Made by a program: the position numbers and the translations under genes
In this document: in pieces, positions 46,252 to 54,233 of the stretch
Numbering within the stretch: the first letter of the stretch is position 1
Layout of the letters: each line of letters opens with the position of its first letter
Notes under the pieces: model-generated
Told to the model about the DNA's origin: nothing
Database searches by the model: none
What the model saw: only the letters and a program-made list of their open reading frames with translations
From: Chryseotalea sanaruensis
GTDB lineage: Bacteria > Bacteroidota > Bacteroidia > Cytophagales > Cyclobacteriaceae
Assembly: GCF_003990915.1 (NCBI RefSeq)
Contig: NZ_BHXQ01000004.1
Span: 310,001-374,000, forward strand
DNA length: 64,000 nucleotides
Reading direction: 5' to 3'

Positions 46252-46648
46252 ACTTCTCCTGGCAGAGTTCTACCAATACCCCTTGCGTTGATTTAGGGTG
46301 AAGGAAGGCAATGCGCTTGTTGTCAGCGCCAGCTTTTGGCTGCAGATTAATCAACTCAAATCCATTATCGCGATACTGGTTTAGCGTTTTGTCAATCTCC
46401 AGTACTTCAAAAGCCAGGTGGTGTATGCCTTCGCCTTTTTTCTCAATAAACTTGGCAATGGGCGAATCTGGTCTGGTGGCCTCCAGCAATTCTATCTTAA
46501 CACCACCAACTTCAAAAAAAGAAGTTCGGACCCCTTCGGATTCAACTTCCTCGATTTTATAGTGTTTTCGGCCTAATAAGCGGGCAAACAAGGCATTGGC
46601 TTCCTCCAGATTTTTTACAGCTATGCCGATATGCTCAAGTTTTTCCAT
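46241..46648 (-). CDS. mce: Methylmalonyl-CoA epimerase
   Basis: Interconverts (R)- and (S)-methylmalonyl-CoA in propionate metabolism. 135-residue vicinal-oxygen-chelate protein: MEKLEHIGIAVKNLEEA gives the first metal His, FFEVGGVKIELLE the central strand, GEGIHHLAFEV the second His and GVLVELCQ the Glu ligand. Length and motifs match the family closely. The methylmalonyl-CoA mutase genes are not in the window. Confidence 0.95.
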   Translation of the reverse strand: MEKLEHIGIAVKNLEEANALFARLLGRKHYKIEEVESEGVRTSFFEVGGVKIELLEATRPDSPIAKFIEKKGEGIHHLAFEVLEIDKTLNQYRDNGFELINLQPKAGADNKRIAFLHPKSTQGVLVELCQEKSKE

Positions 46649-46654
46649 AATTGT

Positions 46655-46662
46655 TAATTTTG
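46655..46662 (+). promoter_or_regulatory. -7 element for the gene at 46722
   Basis: TAATTTTG is a perfect TAnnTTTG match in the divergent region between mce and the gene at 46722. No TTTG is seen at the right distance upstream. Confidence 0.35.
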
Positions 46663-46721
46663 TACGTAAGAACCGAAACTTTTTAGGTTAAGGTCAAGTT
46701 TTTGAATAGAAATTAGCCAAC

Positions 46722-47132
46722 ATGATAGAAACAGCCAGTGAGATGCACGTAGAATCTGCCCGCATCCAGCAAGAAATTAAGAGTTATCTGGGGGTGCGTA
46801 CGGCTGACCTTGTTTTTGAATTTTCAGTGCAAGAAGGGAAAACCAAGCTTGACTTGATCACAATCAACCCGAAACACAATCAAGCATTTCTTTTCCATAG
46901 CCAAACTGGTGTTGATAAACTGGACGCGTTAAAAAAAATGCTGCTGTATGTTAAGGACTATAAAGAAAAGGAGCTTTCTTACACAATACAATGGGTAGCT
47001 AAAGGTGACAAAGAATTGCACACCTCTTATTTCAGGGCTAGCAATGTAATGGATGCATTACAGAAATTATATTACGGAAGAGACATGAACACGCTGACTG
47101 TTTTTAGCGTGGTGTTAAATCCGGTCTCCTAA
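46722..47132 (+). CDS. Conserved hypothetical protein
   Basis: 136-residue soluble protein without signal or membrane segment, mixed alpha/beta (IQQEIKSYLGVRTADLVFEF, TKLDLITINPKHNQAFLF, SYTIQWVAKG, DALQKLYYGRD). No cofactor or catalytic motif is apparent and I do not recognise the family. It precedes an Fe-S carrier gene by 57 bp filled with heptamer-type sequence; a shared transcript is plausible. Confidence 0.75.
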   Translation: MIETASEMHVESARIQQEIKSYLGVRTADLVFEFSVQEGKTKLDLITINPKHNQAFLFHSQTGVDKLDALKKMLLYVKDYKEKELSYTIQWVAKGDKELHTSYFRASNVMDALQKLYYGRDMNTLTVFSVVLNPVS

Positions 47133-47138
47133 AGAATT

Positions 47139-47189
47139 ACAAATCTCAAATTCCAAATTTGGAATGTTGAATTTTAAAAATGTTGAATT
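47139..47189. repeat. Degenerate heptamer array before the Fe-S carrier gene
   Basis: Seven 7-base units in phase: ACAAATC, TCAAATT, CCAAATT, TGGAATG, TTGAATT, TTAAAAA, TGTTGAA, then TT and the start codon. The centre TTCCAAATTTGGAA (47151-47164) is a perfect palindrome, so the array consists of two inverted halves. The last ten bases to the ATG, TTGAATTATG, are the same as before atpC. Confidence 0.65.
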
Positions 47190-47516
47190 ATGATTAGCGT
47201 AACGGATAAGGCAAAAGAGAGAATAACAGCACTTCGTAATGAAGAAGGGAGAAACGAAGCACACAACATTCGCGTGTCTGTAAAAGGAGGAGGCTGTTCA
47301 GGCTTAATGTATGATTTAGGTTTTGATGATAGCATTAACCCAGCCGATCAGGTGTTTGAAGACAAAGGCGTTAAAATTTTAGTTGATAAAAAAAGCCTCC
47401 TGTACTTACTTGGCACAACCCTCGATTTTACAGACGGACTAAATGGAAAAGGTTTTCAGTTCATAAACCCAAATGCTTCACGCACCTGTGGATGCGGAGA
47501 AAGTTTTTCAGTATAG
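47190..47516 (+). CDS. A-type iron-sulfur carrier (HesB/IscA/ErpA family)
   Basis: Carries or transfers Fe-S clusters to target apoproteins. 108 residues, with the three conserved cysteines Cys36 (GGGCSGLMYDL), Cys100 and Cys102 (RTCGCGESFSV). Which of IscA, SufA or ErpA it corresponds to cannot be decided from sequence alone; no suf or isc genes adjoin it. Confidence 0.95.
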   Translation: MISVTDKAKERITALRNEEGRNEAHNIRVSVKGGGCSGLMYDLGFDDSINPADQVFEDKGVKILVDKKSLLYLLGTTLDFTDGLNGKGFQFINPNASRTCGCGESFSV

Positions 47517-47525
47517 AATTTCAAA

Positions 47526-47942
47526 TTAATCTATAGTCGCAATACACTTCAACTCAATGGCTATTGGGGTAGGCAAACAATTTATTTCTACTGTTGTGCG
47601 GCAGGGTAAATTGTCTTTAAAGTATTCAGCGTAAATTTTATTGTAGGTGACGAAGTCATCTTTCATGTTGGTAAGAAAAACCGTAACGTCCACCAGATTT
47701 TCCCAACGCGAGCCCGAAGCTTCTAAAATGTAGCGCACATTTTGAAAAACAGAATGGCATTGCTCCTCAATATTGTAAGCAACAATGTTTTTGTTTTCAT
47801 CTAAGGTTACACCTGGAATTTCCTTCGATCCTTTTTTACGCGGACCCACACCTGATAAGAAAAGCAGATTGCCTACTTTTCTGGCGTGGGGATACAGTCC
47901 AACAGGTTCGGGTGCTTTATCAGAGTTTAGTATACTGCTCAT
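47526..47942 (-). CDS. RidA-family protein (reactive imine deaminase-like)
   Basis: 138-residue YjgF/YER057c/UK114 protein. The family core is present: GLYPHARKVGNLLFLSGVGPR near the N-terminus, CHSVFQNVRYILEASGSRWENLVDVTVFLTN in the middle and the C-terminal PCRTTVEINCLPTPIAIELKCIA with the Arg that binds the substrate carboxylate in RidA. It is somewhat longer than canonical RidA, so a Rid subfamily other than archetypal RidA is possible. It follows pepP on the same strand after a 39-bp repeat-like spacer. Confidence 0.9.
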   Translation of the reverse strand: MSSILNSDKAPEPVGLYPHARKVGNLLFLSGVGPRKKGSKEIPGVTLDENKNIVAYNIEEQCHSVFQNVRYILEASGSRWENLVDVTVFLTNMKDDFVTYNKIYAEYFKDNLPCRTTVEINCLPTPIAIELKCIATID

Positions 47943-47981
47943 GGGTTCATCTTCAAATTTTCAAATCACCGAATCTTCAAA
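47943..47981. repeat. Octamer-type repeat between pepP and ridA
   Basis: On the minus strand, ending at the RidA start codon, the spacer reads as 8-base units ATTTGAAG, ATTCGGTG, ATTTGAAA, ATTTGAAG, ATGAACCC. The TTTGAA core matches the heptamer arrays elsewhere, with a period of eight instead of seven. Confidence 0.55.
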
Positions 47982-49274
47982 TCAATTCATCAAGTCCTCA
48001 ATCTCCTCCGCTTCAATCGGAATATTTTTCATTAAGTCCTTTAAGCCGGTTTTAGTAATCACCACATTATTCTCTATGCGAATACCCAAGCCTTCTTCTT
48101 TAATGTATATGCCAGGTTCTACTGTCCAAACTTGCCCTACCTGCATTTTGTGATACATATTCCCCACATCATGAACATCCAAACCAAGCTGGTGGCCGGT
48201 ACCATGCATAAAGTATTTTGCAAACAGGGGTTTATCTGGATGCTGATTTTTTACATCTGTTTTGTCAATCAATTTTAACTTGATAAGCTCTGCTTCTGTA
48301 ATCTTCTGTACTTCTTTATGATAATCAAAGTAGACAACTCCGGCTTTTAGTATTTTCATGGCCTCGCGTTGAACGCGTAGCACAGCATTGTAAACTTCCT
48401 TTTGTCTTTTAGTAAACTTTCCATTTACAGGAATGGTGCGTGTCATGTCAGCATTATAGTTGGCATACTCTGCACCTACATCTAACAAAAGTATATCCCC
48501 ATCTTTACATACTTTGCTGTTGTCGATGTAATGCAATACACAGGAATCAGCCCCTGAAGCAATAATGGGTTCGTAAGCAAAGCCCCTGGAGCGCTGGCGA
48601 ATAAATTCATGGATGAATTCAGCTTCTACTTCATATTCAGCAATGCCAGGCTTTACAAATTTCAGTATTCTTCTAAAAGCTGCTTCAGTTATATTGCAGG
48701 CCTTTTGCATGGCCTCAATTTCGTGTATAGATTTAATGCTGCGAAGGTGGTGCATAATCGGAGCAAGACGCTCATAATTATGTAATGGGTATTTCTCCAT
48801 GCACCATTTTACAAAACGCATCTCTCTTGTTTCCACCACAACATCAGCGCGGTAGTGATCGTTGGTATTGAGATAGGCATTTTGTGTGTCGCCCATCACC
48901 ATCATAGTATTTAAGAGTTTATAGAATTCTGAAGTCCATAAAACGGTTTCAATACCCGATGCAGCACGGGCTTCCTCTTTAGTGTATTTATGCCCTTCCC
49001 AAGTGGCAATGGTTTCGTTGGTTTCACGAATGAGTAAAACCTCACGGTATTTTTTATCGGGGAACCCCGGGCACAGCACCAATATAGTTTCTTCCTGGTC
49101 TATTCCTGTTAAGTAAAAAAGATCGCTATTTTGACGAAAGCGCATTGACCCATCGCTATTGGTAGGTTGTATATCATTGGCATTTACCACCACAATAGAC
49201 TGTTCCTTAAGTTCTTTTATTAATCTTTTGCGGTTGTTAATAAATAGCTCCTTGCTGATTGCCTCGTAACGCAT
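47982..49274 (-). CDS. pepP: Xaa-Pro aminopeptidase (aminopeptidase P)
   Basis: Removes N-terminal residues preceding proline. 430 residues from ATG 49274 (MRYEAISKELFINNRKRL), the normal family start; the longer open frame upstream would translate the structured element and is rejected. N-terminal creatinase-like domain, then the pita-bread catalytic domain with dimetal ligands in LLDVGAEYANYNADMTR (two Asp), HGTGHQLGLDVHD (His), TVEPGIY (Glu) and RIENNVV (Glu). The conserved set is complete. The pseudoknot-like element lies 39 bases upstream. Confidence 0.95.
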   Translation of the reverse strand: MRYEAISKELFINNRKRLIKELKEQSIVVVNANDIQPTNSDGSMRFRQNSDLFYLTGIDQEETILVLCPGFPDKKYREVLLIRETNETIATWEGHKYTKEEARAASGIETVLWTSEFYKLLNTMMVMGDTQNAYLNTNDHYRADVVVETREMRFVKWCMEKYPLHNYERLAPIMHHLRSIKSIHEIEAMQKACNITEAAFRRILKFVKPGIAEYEVEAEFIHEFIRQRSRGFAYEPIIASGADSCVLHYIDNSKVCKDGDILLLDVGAEYANYNADMTRTIPVNGKFTKRQKEVYNAVLRVQREAMKILKAGVVYFDYHKEVQKITEAELIKLKLIDKTDVKNQHPDKPLFAKYFMHGTGHQLGLDVHDVGNMYHKMQVGQVWTVEPGIYIKEEGLGIRIENNVVITKTGLKDLMKNIPIEAEEIEDLMN

Positions 49275-49312
49275 GTTAGAATAGTTAAGGCCGGCAAGAT
49301 AATGAAAACAAA

Positions 49313-49434
49313 AAAGAGGCAACCTAAAAACATAAACTCTCGCGGGATTTATTCCAATACCCTTAAATTTTGGCGGGTATATCTCCGTAAATCGGAGATG
49401 CCAAGAATTTATGCTTGCTAAGGATTGCCTCTTT
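49313..49434 (-). ncRNA. Compact structured element with potential pseudoknot, upstream of pepP
   Basis: Helices seen by eye (plus-strand coordinates): outer AAAGAGGCAA 49313-49322 with TTGCCTCTTT 49425-49434; second AAACATAAA 49328-49336 with TTTATGCTT 49408-49416 (one G-T pair on the minus-strand RNA); hairpin ATCTCCG/CGGAGAT 49381-49399; TTGGC 49370-49374 with GCCAA 49400-49404; and ATACCC 49357-49362 with GGGTAT 49375-49380, which crosses the previous helix, i.e. an H-type pseudoknot. On the minus strand the outer stem is followed by TTTTTTG, like a terminator tail. It lies between a DUF4199 gene and pepP, both on the minus strand. It could be a cis-regulatory RNA, a small RNA, a ribozyme or a palindromic mobile repeat; I do not recognise the family. 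Confidence 0.5.
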
Positions 49435-49452
49435 AACAAGTCAGTGATTAAA

Positions 49453-49911
49453 TCAGGATGTTACATTATCCACTTCGGTGCTGATGTAGTTGATAAGTAC
49501 AAAAGTTACAAGTAGCCCAGAGAATACACCTTCCAAAACCACAATAAAAGAAGCGATATAAGGATTCATGTATCGCCCCATAGGTTCGTTTTCGATAATC
49601 CACTCCATGAATCCCACATCGATATAAAGGAAGAAAAAGAGAAAGGCACCGAAAATAAAGGAACCAATGGCTGCTGTAGCCACTCCGGTTGCCAATGCTC
49701 TAAAGTAATGAATAGAGGCACCGTGAGTTGCTTTAAATTTCTTTAATGCAAAGTAAATACCGCCTGCTAAAATGAAAAGGTTGAGAAGTCGCAACTCCAC
49801 TACATGGCCGAAGCCTAAAACAAACATGAGTACAAAAAAGCCAATCAGACCCGCGGCAATGCGTAATCCGTAGCTCTCTGGAATGCGATTTGGATTTGAA
49901 AAAAAGCTCAT
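49453..49911 (-). CDS. DUF4199-type membrane protein
   Basis: 152-residue inner-membrane protein with four predicted helices (about residues 14-33, 36-52, 67-92 and 118-142). The overall plan and the FALKKFKATHGASIHYFRALATGVATAAIGSFIFG segment, quoted here in part as YFRALATGVATAAIGSFIFG, resemble DUF4199 proteins common in Bacteroidota. Function unknown. The gene is upstream of the structured element and pepP on the same strand. Confidence 0.75.
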   Translation of the reverse strand: MSFFSNPNRIPESYGLRIAAGLIGFFVLMFVLGFGHVVELRLLNLFILAGGIYFALKKFKATHGASIHYFRALATGVATAAIGSFIFGAFLFFFLYIDVGFMEWIIENEPMGRYMNPYIASFIVVLEGVFSGLLVTFVLINYISTEVDNVTS

Positions 49912-50020
49912 AGATTATTGAGGTTAGTTTATGAAATATTCAAATTAATATTCAGATAATCAATGTTTTAAAAGCACTAATCTTTTATTACATTAGAGGT
50001 CTAACCAATCCCCTTTAACC

Positions 50021-50635
50021 ATGAAAATTTTAAAAATAATAGGCATTGCTATCCTTTCATTGCTGCTAATAGCCGTGATAGCAGTCTCAGTTATGTCGCC
50101 AAGTGCGCATATGGAACGGAGCATTGTTGTTAACGCACCTCCGGCAGCAGTCTTTCAGCAGTTAGCATCTTTCGAAAATTTCAACAAATGGTCGCCCTGG
50201 GCGAAAATGGATCCTGAAGCAAAGCAAGTGATTGAAGGACCTGAAGTAGGCATTGGTGCTAAAATGAGTTGGGATGGCCCTGAAACAGGGAAGGGATCCC
50301 AATGGACAGTTGAATACGAAGAAAATAAGCGTGTAAAAAATGCTATGGCCTTTGACGGCATGGAAGGTCAGATATTTGCAGAGTTTGTTTTAGAAGAGGT
50401 GCCCGAAGGAACTAAAGTAGTTTGGACTTATGACAGTGATGTAAGTGAAACAGGTTATGGCAACGCATCAATGACAAAGCTTTTCAATGCTTTTGTTTTA
50501 GAAGGAATGCTTGGTAAGCAATATGAAGAAGGTTTGGCCTCATTGAAACAGATAGTGGAAAGTACTCCCACACCTGAGCCAGCACTAACTGAAGAAGTTC
50601 CTGCAGTTGAAGAAGAAGACACGAATAACGAATAG
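50021..50635 (+). CDS. SRPBCC-family protein with N-terminal membrane anchor
   Basis: 204 residues: one transmembrane helix (about 4-26), then a START/polyketide-cyclase-like SRPBCC domain recognised by MERSIVVNAPPAAVFQQLAS and FNKWSPWAKMDPE, ending near residue 180, and an acidic tail (PALTEEVPAVEEEDTNNE). The domain binds a hydrophobic ligand in a deep pocket; the ligand is unknown. Transcribed alone and ended by the hairpin at 50700. Confidence 0.88.
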   Translation: MKILKIIGIAILSLLLIAVIAVSVMSPSAHMERSIVVNAPPAAVFQQLASFENFNKWSPWAKMDPEAKQVIEGPEVGIGAKMSWDGPETGKGSQWTVEYEENKRVKNAMAFDGMEGQIFAEFVLEEVPEGTKVVWTYDSDVSETGYGNASMTKLFNAFVLEGMLGKQYEEGLASLKQIVESTPTPEPALTEEVPAVEEEDTNNE

Positions 50636-50699
50636 CACTTAATCGCATAACGGCCTTTGATTTTACCGAACAGTGAAATCATAAACCGTTAGTAAAAAC

Positions 50700-50726
50700 A
50701 AAAGCCCTGCAAGAACAGGGCTTTTT
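50700..50726 (+). terminator. Rho-independent terminator
   Basis: Perfect 10-bp stem AAAAGCCCTG (50700-50709)/CAGGGCTTTT (50716-50725) with a 6-nt loop and T-tract. Confidence 0.9.
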
Positions 50727-50758
50727 ACTTTTAGTAAACTAATGTCAACCAACATAAA

Positions 50759-53149
50759 ATGAAAAAAATAATCTACCTTATTTTGTTTGCAGTGATATCC
50801 TTTGCACAAGCTCAGGATAACACAGCTTATCAAAGACCGCCCGATGCGCTAGCGCAATTATTAGAGGCACCATTAACGCCCGCTGTTACTTTTTCTCCAG
50901 ATAAAAAATGGATGGTATTATTGGATCGTTCAGATTATCCAACCATAGAAGAATTGTCACGACCTGAACTTCGGTTGGCTGGATTACGCATTGATCCGGG
51001 CAACAACGGCCAAAGCCGTCAGCGTTACCTAATCGGCATTAAGTTTAAAAACCTTAGCGATAAAAAAGAATACGAGGTTAAAGCATTGCCTTCACCTCTT
51101 TTAATGTCATCACCATCTTTTTCTCCTGACGGAAAAAAGATGGCTTTCTTGCAAAATAGTGCAGATCGCATTGAACTATGGATGATTGACCTGAGTACTT
51201 TCACTGCGAGTAAACTAAGTGAGAAACGTGTCAATGCCATTTTTGGGAATGCTTACAGCTGGTTGTCAGATTCACAACATATTGTATTCACAGCTGTGCC
51301 CGATGGAAGAAAAGCACTTACAGAAAAATCAAGAGTGCCGGCAGGACCAACTATTGAAGAGAACCTTGGTAAGAAAGCACCAAACAGAACGTATCAGGAT
51401 TTGTTGAAAAATACTTATGATGAAACTGCATTTGATTATTATGCAACCTCTCAAATAGTTTTAAAAAATATTACTGGTGCAGAGACTTTGCTTGGCCAAC
51501 CTGCGGTCTACACATCGGTTAATCCTTCACCTGATGGCAACTATTTACTAACCAGAAATCTTCATAAGCCTTACTCGTATATCGTTCCCTTCAGTCGTTT
51601 TCCGCAGCAGGTAAATGTTATCGATAAACAAGGAAGTTTAGTGAAGGCTATTGTTGATCTTCCGTTGGTTGATAATTTGCCTACAGGTTTTAACTCAGTG
51701 GCTACTGGACCACGTGCACACAACTGGCGAAGCGATGTTCCTGCAACTTTATATTGGGCTGAAGCACAGGATGGTGGCGATCCTAAAGCCAAAGCTGATA
51801 TTCGAGATAAAGTTTTTGAGCAGGCAGCACCTTTTACCAATACACCTAATGAATTGATCAAGCTAACGCTTCGTTATGGTGGTATTACCTGGGGTAATGC
51901 CAATACGGCATGGGTATACGAAAACTGGTGGGCTGACCGCAAAACAAGAACACATCAACTTAACCCGAGTACCAAAGCTGTTAAATTAATTGAAGATCGT
52001 TCTAACGAAGATGTGTACACCGATCCGGGCAATGTAATGACAGAGTGGAATAGCTATGGCAGGTCAGTAATGATGATTCGTGAAAATGCAATTTGGTTAT
52101 CTGGCGATGGTTCATCTCCCGAAGGTGACATGCCCTTTCTTGATAAAATGGAACTTACATCTGGTAAAAAAACAAGATTGTGGAGATGTATTGCACCTTA
52201 CTATGAAAGCGTAAGTACAGTGTTGGATCCAAAGAAAAATATTTTCATTACTTCACGCGAATCTCTGACAGAAAATCCTAATTACTATATACGTTCAGGT
52301 AAGACCGTAACACAGCTTACTACTTTTGCGCATCCTTACCCTTCAATTAAGGAGGTTAAGAAACAAGTACTAAAGTATAAGCGTGATGATGGAGTTGATC
52401 TTACCGCCAACTTATACCTTCCTGCCAATTATAAAAAGGAAGATGGTCCGTTGCCAACTTTCTTATGGGCTTATCCGGCAGAGTTTAAATCGTCTGCCAA
52501 TGCAGGTCAGGTGAAGGGTTCCCCTTACACTTTCCCACGTATTGGTTGGGGTAGTGCTATTTACTGGGTGTCGCGGGGTTATGCTATTTTAGACAATGCT
52601 TCTATTCCAATTATCGGTGAAGGCGATAAAGAACCTAACGATACTTACATCAAGCAATTAGTGGCGAGTGCAAAAGCGGCTATTGATTATGGTGCTTCAT
52701 TGGGCGTAGTAGACCCGAACCGAGTTGCAGCAGGTGGGCATTCTTATGGTGCTTTTATGACAGGTAATTTATTGGCGCACTCTGATTTATTTAAAGCCGG
52801 TATTGCACGTAGTGGCGCGTACAACAGAACGTTAACACCTTTTGGTTTTCAGGCAGAAGAGAGAACCTATTGGGAAGCGCCACAAGTGTATTTCGACATG
52901 AGCCCTTTCTCATTTGCAGATAAAATTAAAGAACCCATTTTATTGATTCATGGTGAAGCGGATAACAACTCAGGCACCTTCCCTGTGCAAACAGAACGCT
53001 TTTACAATGCATTGAAAGGGCATGGCGCTACAGCGCGATTTGTGCTATTGCCTTACGAAAGTCATGGCTACCAGGCAAAAGAAAGTTTGTTGCATATGTT
53101 ATGGGAAATGGATACTTGGTTAGAGAAGTATGTGAAGAATGCAAAATAG
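50759..53149 (+). CDS. Secreted S9-family serine peptidase (glutamyl endopeptidase-like, S9D)
   Basis: 796-residue exported peptidase (signal KIIYLILFAVISFAQA). An N-terminal seven-bladed propeller is followed by an alpha/beta-hydrolase domain with catalytic Ser662 in GGHSYGAF, Asp in HGEADNN and His in YESHGYQ. The VPAGPTIEENLGKKAPNRTY segment and the NDTYIKQLVASAKAAIDYG loop resemble the plant chloroplast glutamyl endopeptidase/S9D group rather than dipeptidyl peptidase IV. All three catalytic residues are present. Single gene between two terminators. Confidence 0.92.
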   Translation: MKKIIYLILFAVISFAQAQDNTAYQRPPDALAQLLEAPLTPAVTFSPDKKWMVLLDRSDYPTIEELSRPELRLAGLRIDPGNNGQSRQRYLIGIKFKNLSDKKEYEVKALPSPLLMSSPSFSPDGKKMAFLQNSADRIELWMIDLSTFTASKLSEKRVNAIFGNAYSWLSDSQHIVFTAVPDGRKALTEKSRVPAGPTIEENLGKKAPNRTYQDLLKNTYDETAFDYYATSQIVLKNITGAETLLGQPAVYTSVNPSPDGNYLLTRNLHKPYSYIVPFSRFPQQVNVIDKQGSLVKAIVDLPLVDNLPTGFNSVATGPRAHNWRSDVPATLYWAEAQDGGDPKAKADIRDKVFEQAAPFTNTPNELIKLTLRYGGITWGNANTAWVYENWWADRKTRTHQLNPSTKAVKLIEDRSNEDVYTDPGNVMTEWNSYGRSVMMIRENAIWLSGDGSSPEGDMPFLDKMELTSGKKTRLWRCIAPYYESVSTVLDPKKNIFITSRESLTENPNYYIRSGKTVTQLTTFAHPYPSIKEVKKQVLKYKRDDGVDLTANLYLPANYKKEDGPLPTFLWAYPAEFKSSANAGQVKGSPYTFPRIGWGSAIYWVSRGYAILDNASIPIIGEGDKEPNDTYIKQLVASAKAAIDYGASLGVVDPNRVAAGGHSYGAFMTGNLLAHSDLFKAGIARSGAYNRTLTPFGFQAEERTYWEAPQVYFDMSPFSFADKIKEPILLIHGEADNNSGTFPVQTERFYNALKGHGATARFVLLPYESHGYQAKESLLHMLWEMDTWLEKYVKNAK

Positions 53150-53195
53150 GAGTAAAAGGAATTTTTAAGATTAATTAAGTTAGAATTTGTTTAAC

Positions 53196-53231
53196 AAAAA
53201 AGGCTGTCTCATTTTTGAGGCAGCCTTTTTT
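53196..53231. terminator. Bidirectional terminator
   Basis: Stem AAAAAAGGCTGTCTC / GAGGCAGCCTTTTTT (one mismatch), with short loop, between convergent genes. Confidence 0.88.
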
Positions 53232-53255
53232 ATAATAAAAATTTATTATTGATTC

Positions 53256-54086
53256 TTAGTCTACTAATTTCGCGAAACGCTCACCTTCAGGCTTAGACTT
53301 TAACGATGCAAGTGTTGCATCATAAGCAACCTTATCACCAATGTCCTTATAAGCGCATAGAAGAACAAAATTTAAAAGTGGTTCATTAGGGGTGCTTTCA
53401 TATTTACTTTTTTCCTCAGTAAGACTTGAAATTACTTTTTTAGATTTGCCTCTTATTACACTATTTAACGATGACCAAAGTTTAATCTCATTTAATTCAA
53501 CTTCGTTAGCGGTTTTTTTAGTAGCTTTTTTAAGAAATTTATCGCTCTCCTGAAGGAATGAAAATTTTAGAGAAGTATACTTAACAGCCTTGCTCAAATC
53601 CTGATAGGCAAGCGCAATATTGATAGTTTGCGTATAGCTAAGTTCCTGTTTTTCATCTAAATCTATTTTACTATTCAATGCAGAAGCATCTGCGGGTATG
53701 TTTTCAATAAAATTCATTAAATCAGTTTTTGAACTGTAACCCACGTAACTGTGTATAACTTCTCCCTTATAATCCATAAGAATTAAATTGGGGATTGAAC
53801 GTATGTTGTATTTAGAGGCCAGTGCTCTTTCATTATCGATGTCTATCTTTAACGGAACAAAGTTTTGTTTTATTTTTTGCGCTTCTGCTGTACTCCATAC
53901 TTCTGCATCCATTTTTTTACATGGTCCACACCAAGTAGCCCAGAAATCAACGAGAATAAGTTTATTGCCGGCTTTGGCTACTGTCTGAGCGAGCTCAAAA
54001 TCGTTTAACCAGCCACCTTGTGAGTGACCATCAAGCACAAGTAGACAACAAATAATAATTGAATACAACGAGAGTTTTGTTTTCAT
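53256..54086 (-). CDS. Secreted thioredoxin-like protein with helical C-terminal domain
   Basis: 276-residue exported protein (signal KLSLYSIIICCLLVLDGHS then QGG). Thioredoxin domain with the active site FWATWCGPCKK (Cys53, Cys56) and a cis-Pro region SIPNLILMD, so it should be redox active in the periplasm. Residues after about 150 form a helical domain with TPR-like character (SYTQTINIALAYQDLSKAVK) seen in other Bacteroidota thioredoxin-like proteins. Divergent from the gene at 54234. Partner unknown; disulfide handling of secreted proteins is likely. Confidence 0.92.
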   Translation of the reverse strand: MKTKLSLYSIIICCLLVLDGHSQGGWLNDFELAQTVAKAGNKLILVDFWATWCGPCKKMDAEVWSTAEAQKIKQNFVPLKIDIDNERALASKYNIRSIPNLILMDYKGEVIHSYVGYSSKTDLMNFIENIPADASALNSKIDLDEKQELSYTQTINIALAYQDLSKAVKYTSLKFSFLQESDKFLKKATKKTANEVELNEIKLWSSLNSVIRGKSKKVISSLTEEKSKYESTPNEPLLNFVLLCAYKDIGDKVAYDATLASLKSKPEGERFAKLVD

Positions 54087-54233
54087 ATAAGTTAAAGTTT
54101 AATAATTAAAATTAATCATAAAAATGAAAGATGAAAAATTCAAAATCCTTATTAAGAAAACTTAATCTACACTTAAGTAAGTTTTTAGGTGGGTTGCTTA
54201 ATGTTGTAGTGTAAACCAACACATAGTTTAAAC

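Noticed and set aside
49275..49439. N-terminal extension of aminopeptidase P by 55 residues
   Set aside because: The extension does not look like a pepP N-terminus, has no ATG, and coincides with the structured element; MRYEA at 49274 is the family-like start.
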